From assembly GCF_003086295.3 (NCBI RefSeq), contig NC_092052.1:74951559-75015558 (forward strand): DNA of 64,000 nucleotides, given 5' to 3'. The notes below the pieces were generated by a model. It saw only the letters and a list, made by a program, of their open reading frames with translations, did no database searches and had not been told where the DNA came from. The DNA comes from Arachis hypogaea (Eukaryota > Streptophyta > Magnoliopsida > Fabales > Fabaceae). Of the stretch, positions 56,910 to 64,000 are shown piece after piece (positions within the stretch are counted from its first letter, which is position 1; the number at the start of each line of letters is the position of its first letter). Both the position numbers and the translations under genes were made by a program.

Positions 56910-59191
56910 ATGAGCAGGAGCAAAGACAAAGGAATTCTTGTTGAAGCTGATCCTGAACCTGAAAGGACCTTGAAGAGAAAGCTAAGAGAAGCTAATGCAC
57001 AACTCTCTGTAGAGGACCTAACAGAAATTTTCAAACAAGAAGAAGCCATGGCAGCCGAAAATAACAACAATGCCAACATTGCAAGGAAGGTGCTTGGTGA
57101 CTTTACTGCAGCTACTCCCGACTTCTATGGGAGAAGCATCTCTATCCCTGCCATTGGAACAAACAACTTTGAGCTAAAGCCTCAATTAGTTTCTCTAATG
57201 CAACAGAATTGCAAGTTTTATGGACTTCCATTGGAAGATTCTCATCAGTTCTTAGTTGAATTCTTGCAAATCTGTGACACTGTCAAGACCAATGGGTTGA
57301 CCCTGAGGTCTACAGACTTATGCTCTTCCCTTTTGCTGTAAGAGACAGAGCTAGGATATAGTTGGATTCACAACCTAAGGAAAGCCTGAACTCTTGGGAA
57401 AAGCTGGTCAGTGCTTTTCTGGCCAAATTCTTTCTACCTCAAAAATTGAGTAAGCTAAGAGTGGAGGTCCAGACCTTCAGACAGAAGGAAGGTGAACCCC
57501 TCTATGAAGCTTGGGAAAGATACAAGCAATTGATCAGAAGGTGTCCTTCTAACATGCTTTCTGAATGGAGCATCATGGGTATCTTCTATGATGGTCTGTC
57601 TGAACTGTCCAAGATGTCATTGGATAGCTCTGCTAGAGGATCTCTTCATCTGAAGAAGATGCCTGCAGAAGCTCAAGAACTCATTGAGATGGTTGCAAAT
57701 AACCAATTCATGTACACTTCTGAAAGGAATCCTGTGAATAATGGGACAAATCAGAAGAAAGGAGTTCTTGAGATTGATACTCTGAATGCCATATTGGCTC
57801 AGAACAAAATATTGACTCAGTAAATCAATATGATTTCTCAGAGTCTGTCTGGCATGCAAGCAGTAACAGGCAGTACGAAAGAAGCTTCATCTGAAGGAGA
57901 AGCTTATGATCCTGAGAACCCAGCAATGAAAGAGGTGAATTACATGGGAGAACCCTATGGAAACACCTATAATCCTTCATGGAGAAATCACCCAAATCTC
58001 TCATGGAAGGACCAACAGAGGCCTCAACAAGGCTTCAACAGCAGTAATGGTGAAAGAAATAGGTTTAGCAATAGCAAGCCTTTTCCATCATCTTCTCAGC
58101 AACAGATAGAGAATTCTAAGCAGAGCCACTCTGACTTAGCAACTGTAGTCTCTGATCTATTTAAGACCACTCAAAGTTTCATGACTGAAACAAGGTCCTC
58201 TATTAGAAATTTGGAGGCACAAGTGGGTCAGCTGAGTAAGAAAATTACTGAACTCCCTCCTAGTAATCTCCCAAGCAATACAGAAGAAAACCCAAAGAGA
58301 GAATGCAAGGCCATAAACACGTCCCACATGGCCGAATGCATAGAAAAGGGAAAGACAGTGATTTCCACTAAAGAAGACCTCAATAGACGTCCACTTGCCT
58401 CCAAGGAGTTCCCTAATAAGGAACCATGGGAATCTGAGGCTCATACAGAGACCATAGAGGTTCCATTAAATTTACTTCTGCCATTCATGAACTCTGATGA
58501 GTATTCTTCCTCTGAAGAGGATGAAGATGTTACTAAAGAGCAAGTTGCTAAGTACCTTGGAGAAATCATGAAGCTAAATGCCAAGTTATTTGGTAATGAG
58601 ACTTGGGAGGATGAACCCCCCTTGCTCACCAAAGAACTGGATGACTTGACTAGGCAGAGATTACTTCAGAAGAGACAGGATCCTGGAAAGTTCTCAATAC
58701 CTTGTACCATACGCACCATGACCTTTGAGAAGGCTCTGTGTGACCTGGGGTCAAGTATAAACCTCATGCCACTCTCTGTGATGGAGAAGCTAGGGATCCG
58801 TGAGGTACAAGCTGCAAGAATCTCACTAGAAATGGCAGACAATTCAAGGAAATAGGCTTATGGACTTGTAGAGGATGTCTTGGTAAAGGTTGAAGGCCAC
58901 TACATCCCTGCTGATTTCATAATCCTAGATACTGGGAAGTGTAAGGATGAATCCATCATCCTTGGTAGATCCTTCCTAGCCACAGCAAAAGCTGTGATTG
59001 ATGTTGACAGAGGAGAATTGGTCCTTCAAGTGAATGAGGACTCCCTTGTGTTTAAAGATCAAGGATCTCCCTCTGTAACCGTGGAGAGGAAGCATGAAAA
59101 GCTTCTCTCAATGCAGAGTCAATTAGAGCCCCCACATTCAAACTCTAAGTTTGGTGTTGGGAGGCCATCATCATGCTCTGAGTATCTGTGA
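56910..59191 (+). pseudogene. F3 Gag-protease (frameshift and stops)
   Basis: ATG 56910 starts MSRSKDKGILVEADPEPERT. A one-base loss near 57297 shifts frame; TAG 57359 (TGG), TAA 57821 (CAA) and TAG 58853 (CAG) follow. Gag landmarks are LVSAFLAKFFLPQKLSKL, EGEPLYEAWERYKQLI and NPSWRNHPNLSWKDQQRPQQ; no zinc knuckle. Protease reads CDLGSSINLMPLSVMEKLG and DESIILGRSFLATAKAVIDV, then ends at 59191 with one NSKFGV repeat. The stop at 58853 is at the same codon as in F1. Confidence 0.88.
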
Positions 59192-60172
59192 GGCTCCATG
59201 AGAGCCCACTGTCAAGCGATTGACATTAAAGAAGCGCTTCTTGGGAGGCAACCCAATTTTATTTAATCATATCTATTTATTTTCCATTGTTATTTTATGT
59301 TTTTTGTAGGTTGATGATCATGTGAAGTCACAAAAATAACTGAAAAAGCAAAAACAGAATGAAAAACAGTATTAAAAACAGCACACCCTGGAGGAGATGC
59401 TTACTGGCGTTTAAGGGTAGCAGAATGGGCGTTAAACACCCAGTCTGGCACGATTCTGGGCATTTAATGCCAGAAATGGGCACAGAGCTGGCGTTTAAAT
59501 GCCATAAAGGGGAGAAAAGCTGGCGTTTAACGCCAGAAATGGGCACAGAGCTGGCGTTTAGACACTAGAAAGGGGAGAAAAGCTGGCGTTAAACGCCAGA
59601 AATGGGCAGGAACCTGGCATTTAACACCAGGATTGGCAATCAAGGGGGCATTTACACGCCAACATGGTGCAAGGATGAGAAATCCTTGATAGCTCAGGAT
59701 CTATGGACCCTACAAGATCTCCACCTACCTCGTCTCTCTCTCTCTTCTTCACACCTCCCCATAACACCCTTCCCCAAATACCCTTCACCAATCACCTCAA
59801 TACCTCTTCCCCAAAAACCCCTCACCTATCAAATCCTACTCTCTTCTCTAAAATCTCTTCACCAATCCACATCCATCCACCATAGATCCTCACCTACCTC
59901 ACCATTCAAATTCAAACCACTTTCCCTCCCAAACCCACCCATACATGGCCGAACCCTACCCCCTCTCTCCACTCCTATATAAACCCATCTTCACTCATTC
60001 ATTTTCACACATCATACACACTACTTCTCCCCCTTGGCCGAACCACAAAACCCCCTCCATCTCCTCCATTTTCTTCATCTACTCTTTTCTTTCTTCTTTT
60101 GCTCGAGGAAGAGCAAACCTTCTAAGTTTGGTGTGGTAAAAGATAAAGCTTTTTGTTTTTCCATAACCATTT
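59192..60172 (+). other. F3 spacer: palindrome array and internal polypurine-like box
   Basis: 59403-59662 holds nine CTGGCGTTTAACGCCAG-type units at ~31-bp period, several mutated. 59720-60060 is C-rich (CCTCACC, CCATCC words). 60101-60136 is the hairpin GCTCGAGGAAGAGC plus TTCTAAGTTTGGTGTGG box before the extra ORF. Confidence 0.8.
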
Positions 60173-61324
60173 ATGGCACCTAAGGCTGGAGAAACCTCTA
60201 GAAAGAGGAAAGGGAAGGCAAAAGCTTTCGCCTCCGAGTCATAGGAGATGGAGAGATTCATCTCAAAGATCCATCAAGACCACTTCTATGAAGTTGTGGC
60301 CAAGAAGAAGATGATCCCCGAGGTCCCTTTCAAACTCAAAAAGGGTGAATATCCAGAGATCCGACATGAGATTCGAAGAAGAGGTTGGGAAGTTCTCACC
60401 AACCCCATTCAACAAGTCAGAATCTTAATGGTTTAAGAGTTTTCTGCCAATGCATGGATCACTAAGAACCATGATCAAAGTGTGAACTTGGACCCAAAGA
60501 ATTGGCTTACAATGGTCCGGGGAAAATGCTTAGATTTTAGTCCAGAAAATATACAGTTGGCATTCAACTTGCCCATGATGCAAGGAGATGCACGCCCCTA
60601 TACTAGAAGGGTCAACTTTGATCAAAGGTTGGACCAAGTCCTCATAGACATTTGTGAAGAGGGCACTCAATGGAAGAGAGATTCAAGAGGGAAACCAGTT
60701 CAACTAAAAAGGCATGACCTCAAGCCCGCGGCTAGGGGATGGTTGGAGTTCATCCAACGCTCAATCATTCCTACTAGCAACCGATCTGAAGTTACTATAG
60801 ACCGGGCTATCATGATCCATAGCATCATGATTGGAGAGGAAGTCGAAGTTCATGAGGTTATATCCCTAGAACTATACAAGGTGGCGGACAAGTCCTCTAC
60901 TTTGGCAAGGTTAGCCTTCCCTCATCTCATTTGTCACCTCTGCATTTCAGCTGGAATTGACATAGAGTAAGACATCCTCATTGATGAGGACAAGCCCATC
61001 ACTAAGAAAAGGATTGAGCAAACAAGAGAGCCCACTCATGGACAAGAGCATGAGGAAATTCCTCATCATAAAATCCCTGAGATGCCTCAAGGGATGCATT
61101 TTTCTCCACAAAACTATTGGGAGCAAATCAACACATCCCTAGGAGAATTAAGTTCCAACATGGGACAACTAAGGGTGGAGCACCAAGAGCATTCCATCCT
61201 CCTCTATGAAATTGGAGAAGACCAAAGAGTCATGAGGGAGGAGCAACAAAGTCAAGGAAGACACATTGAGGAGCTCAAACACTCCAAAAGATTTTCAAGA
61301 GGAAGAACAAGCCGCCATCACTAA
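60173..61324 (+). pseudogene. F3 extra ORF (putative plant transposon protein type), three stops
   Basis: The same frame as F1's intact copy, 383 codons to TAA 61322-61324. Stops are TAG 60242-60244 (TGG in F1, also TAG in F2), TAA 60434-60436 (CAA in F1) and TAA 60968-60970 (GAA in F1). Core blocks are retained: EVVAKKKMIPEVPFKLKKG, RHEIRRRGWEVLTNP, WLTMVRGKCLDFSPENIQL, ARGWLEFIQRSIIPTSNRS, HSIMIGEEVEVHEV. The coiled-coil C-terminus ends RTSRHH. Confidence 0.88.
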
Positions 61325-62418
61325 GGTGGACCCGTTCTTTAATTTCCTTGTTCTTATTTTTCTGTTTTTCGAAAATTATGCTTTATGTTTTATTTATGTT
61401 TGTGTCTTATTACATGATCACTAGTGTCTAAGTGTCTATGCCTTAAAGCTATGAATGTCCTATGAATCCATCACCTTTCTTAAATAAAAAGTGTTTTTAA
61501 TTGCAAAAAGAAAAAGAAGTACATGAATTTCGAATTTTAAAACAGATTAATTATTTTGATGTGGTGGCAATACTTTTTGTTTTTTTGAATGAATGATTGA
61601 ACAGTGCATATTTTTGAATTCGTTGTTCATGAATGTTAAAATTGTTGGCTCTTAAAAGAATGATGAAAAAAGGAGAAATGTTATTGATAATCTGAAAAAT
61701 CATAAAAATGATTCTTGAAGCAAGAAAAAGTAGTGAAAAGCTTGCAAAAAAAAAGAGAGTAAAAAGAGAAAGAAAAAGCAAGCAGAAAAAGCCAATAGCC
61801 CTTTAAACCAAAAGGCAAGGGTAAAATAAAAAGGATCCAAGGCTTTGAGCATCAGTGGATAGGACGTACCACAGGAATAAAATTCTGGCCTAAGCGGCTA
61901 AACCAAGCTGTCCCTAACCATGTGCTTGTGGCGTGAAGGTGTCAAGTGAAAAGCTTGAGACTGAGCGGTTAATGTCGTGGTCCAAAATAATAAGAGTGTG
62001 CTTAAGAGCTCTGGACACCTCTAATTGGGGACTCTAGCAAAGCTGAGTCACAATCTGAAAAGGTTTACCCAGTTATGTGTCTGTGGCATTTATGTATCCG
62101 GTGGTAATACTGGAAAACAAAATGCTTAGGGTCACGGCCAAGACTCATAAAGTAACTGTGTTCAAGAATCAACATACTGAACTAGGAGAATCAATAACAC
62201 TATCTAAATTCTGAGTTCCTATAGATGCCAATCATTCTAAGCTTCAAAGGATAAAGTGAGATGCCGAAACTGTTCAGAAGCAAAAAGCTAATAGCCCCGC
62301 TCATCTAATTAAGACTGAACTTCATAGATGTTTTTGGAATTCATTGTATACTCTCTTCTTTTTATCCTATTTGATTTTCAGTTGCTTGGGGACAAGCAAC
62401 AATTTAAGTTTGGTGTTG
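61325..62418 (+). other. F3 3' untranslated region and polypurine box
   Basis: Conserved Feral-type 3' UTR (about 61600-62280). 62381-62418 is the hairpin GTTGCTTGGGGACAAGCAAC plus AATTTAAGTTTGGTGTTG, immediately before the 3' LTR. Confidence 0.75.
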
Positions 62419-64000
62419 TGATGAGCGGATAATTTATACGTTTTTGGCATTATTTTTAGGTAGTTTTCAGTATGTTTTAATTACTTTTTAGTATATTTTT
62501 ATTAGTTTTTATTCAAAAATCACATTTCTGGACTTTACTATGAGTTTGTGTGTTTTTCCGTGATTTCAGGTATTTTCTGGCTGAAATTGAGGGACCTGAG
62601 CAAAAATCTTATTCAAAGGCTGAAAAAGAACTGCAGATGCTGCTGGATTCTGACCTCCCTGCACTCGAAATGGATTTTCTGGAGTTATAGAAGCCCAATT
62701 GGCGTGCTCTCATATGCGTTGGAAAGTAGACATCCTGGGCTTTCCAGCAATATATAAAAGTCTATACTTTTCCGGAGATTTGATGGCCCAAACCGGCATT
62801 TCAAGTCAGCATAAAATTTCTGGCGTCAAAACGCCAGAACTGGCATAAAAGCTGGAGTTAAACGCCTAAACTGGCACAAAAGCTGGCATTTAACTCCAAG
62901 AGAAGCCTCTACACGTGAAATCTTCAATGCTCAGCCGAAGCACACACCAAGTGGGCCCGGAAGTGGATTTCTGCATCATTTACTTATTTCTGTAAACCCT
63001 AGGCTACTAGTTCTCTATAAATAGGACCTTTTGCTATTGTATTTTCATCGGAGAAATCTTTAGTTCATCTTTTGATCTCTTGATCACGCTTTGGGGGCTG
63101 GCCATTCGGCCATGCCTGAACCTTCATTACTTTTGTATTTTCAACGGTGGAGTTTCTACACACCATAGATTTAAGTGTGGAGCTCTGTTGTTCCTCATGA
63201 ATTAATGCAAAGTACTATTATTTTTCTATTCAACTCAAGCCTATTTCTTCTCCAAGATATTCATTCGCACTCAAGAACATGATGAATATGATGATTATGT
63301 GACACTCATCACCATTCTCACCTATGAACGCGTGCTGACAACCACTTCCGTTCTACATGCAAACAAGCTTGAATGTGTATCTCTTGGGTTTCTAATCTAA
63401 GATTAAAACCTTTGTGGCATAGGCTAGAATTATTGGCGGCCATTCCTGAGATCTGGACAGTCTAAACCTTGTCTCTGGTATTCCGAGTAGGATCTGGGAA
63501 GGGATGACTGTGACGAGCTTCAAACTCGCAAGTGTTGGGCGTAGTGACAGACGCAAAAGGATCAATGGATCCTATTCCAACATGATCGAGAACCGACAGA
63601 TGATTAGACGTACGGTGACAGCACATTTGGACCATTTGCACTGAGAGGACGGGAGGTAGCCATTGACAACGGTGAAACCCAACATACAGCTTGCCATGGA
63701 ACAGAGTATGAATGATTGGATAAAGGCAATAGGAAAGCAGAAGTTCAGGAGTAAAAAAGCATCTTCATACACTTATCTAAAATTCTCATCAATGAATTAG
63801 ATAAGTATCTCTATCTTATTTTATATTTTATTCATCTTTTAATTATCAATTCTCCATAACCATTTGAATCCGCCTGACTGAGATTTACAAGATGACCATA
63901 GCTTGCTTCAAGCCGACAATCTCCGCGGGATCGACCCTTACTCACGTAAGGTTTATTACTTGGACGACCCAGTGCACTTGCTGGTTAGTTGTGCGGAATT
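62419..64000 (+). repeat. 3' LTR of F3, truncated by the window
   Basis: 1,582 of about 1,677 bp visible, starting TGATGAGCGG. Palindromes at 62795-62900, CACGTG core near 62914, TATAAATA at 63016. The terminal module lies outside. Confidence 0.92.

Larger units (their letters stand above)
53606..64000 (+). mobile_element. Element F3: Feral-like non-autonomous Ty3 element, cut by window end
   Basis: 5' LTR 53606-55282, primer site, leader with palindromes, gag-protease, palindrome array, extra ORF, 3' UTR, and 3' LTR from 62419 running off the window. Left target copy GTATA at 53601-53605; the right copy lies outside. No RT, RNase H or integrase. Closer to F1 than F2 in LTR length and terminus (GTGCACCA). 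Confidence 0.92.

Overview
The window is plant nuclear DNA made almost entirely of nested LTR retrotransposons, with one broken host gene at the left edge. Three things point to a legume, most likely peanut (Arachis): LTRs opening TGATGAGCGGATAATTTATA, as I recall for the FIDEL/Feral family; palindromic CTGGCGTTTAACGCCAG arrays; and tRNA-Asp type primer-binding sites. The species call is inference from memory of that family. I see no intact host gene, rRNA or complete tRNA.

Layout. 1-494 is a reverse FIDEL/Feral-type LTR remnant cut by the window edge. 823-3254 is a decayed PLC-like phosphodiesterase gene, split after codon 14 by a 1.5 kb solo LTR (867-2362). 3785-5503 is the 5' part of a Ty1/copia element. 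5504-35640 is a Ty3 Athila-like element (A). A was split by a reverse non-autonomous element B (10451-16982, target duplication GCAAT, inside the reverse transcriptase codons) and by a reverse Feral-like element F1 (22190-32861, target duplication CATGT). 35641-53605 is a 5'-truncated Ty3 Tat-like element (E) with an acquired RNase H and an antisense ORF. E was split by Feral-like F2 (37902-47793, target duplication GTCCT, inside integrase). Feral-like F3 (53606 to the window end) entered E's 3' LTR.

How the parts relate. A and E carry pol genes but are riddled with stops, and A has lost catalytic residues. F1, F2 and F3 all have gag and protease plus a downstream extra ORF, but no reverse transcriptase, RNase H or integrase, so they must have been mobilised in trans. 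B has no pol at all, and combines a Feral-type 3' untranslated region with its own LTRs and CpG-rich palindrome arrays.

Most interesting signals: (1) a tRNA-Cys 5' half captured in frame in the extra ORF of F2; (2) hairpin plus TAAGTTTGGTGT boxes that copy the polypurine-tract region upstream of the extra ORF; (3) ~31-bp-period palindrome arrays at repeated sites in each Feral-like element; (4) second primer-binding-site copies buried in the Feral-like LTRs, with two interchangeable LTR termini; (5) a micro-inversion in one LTR of B; (6) nonsense mutations shared between copies in a mosaic pattern. Mismatch statements are by-eye comparisons.
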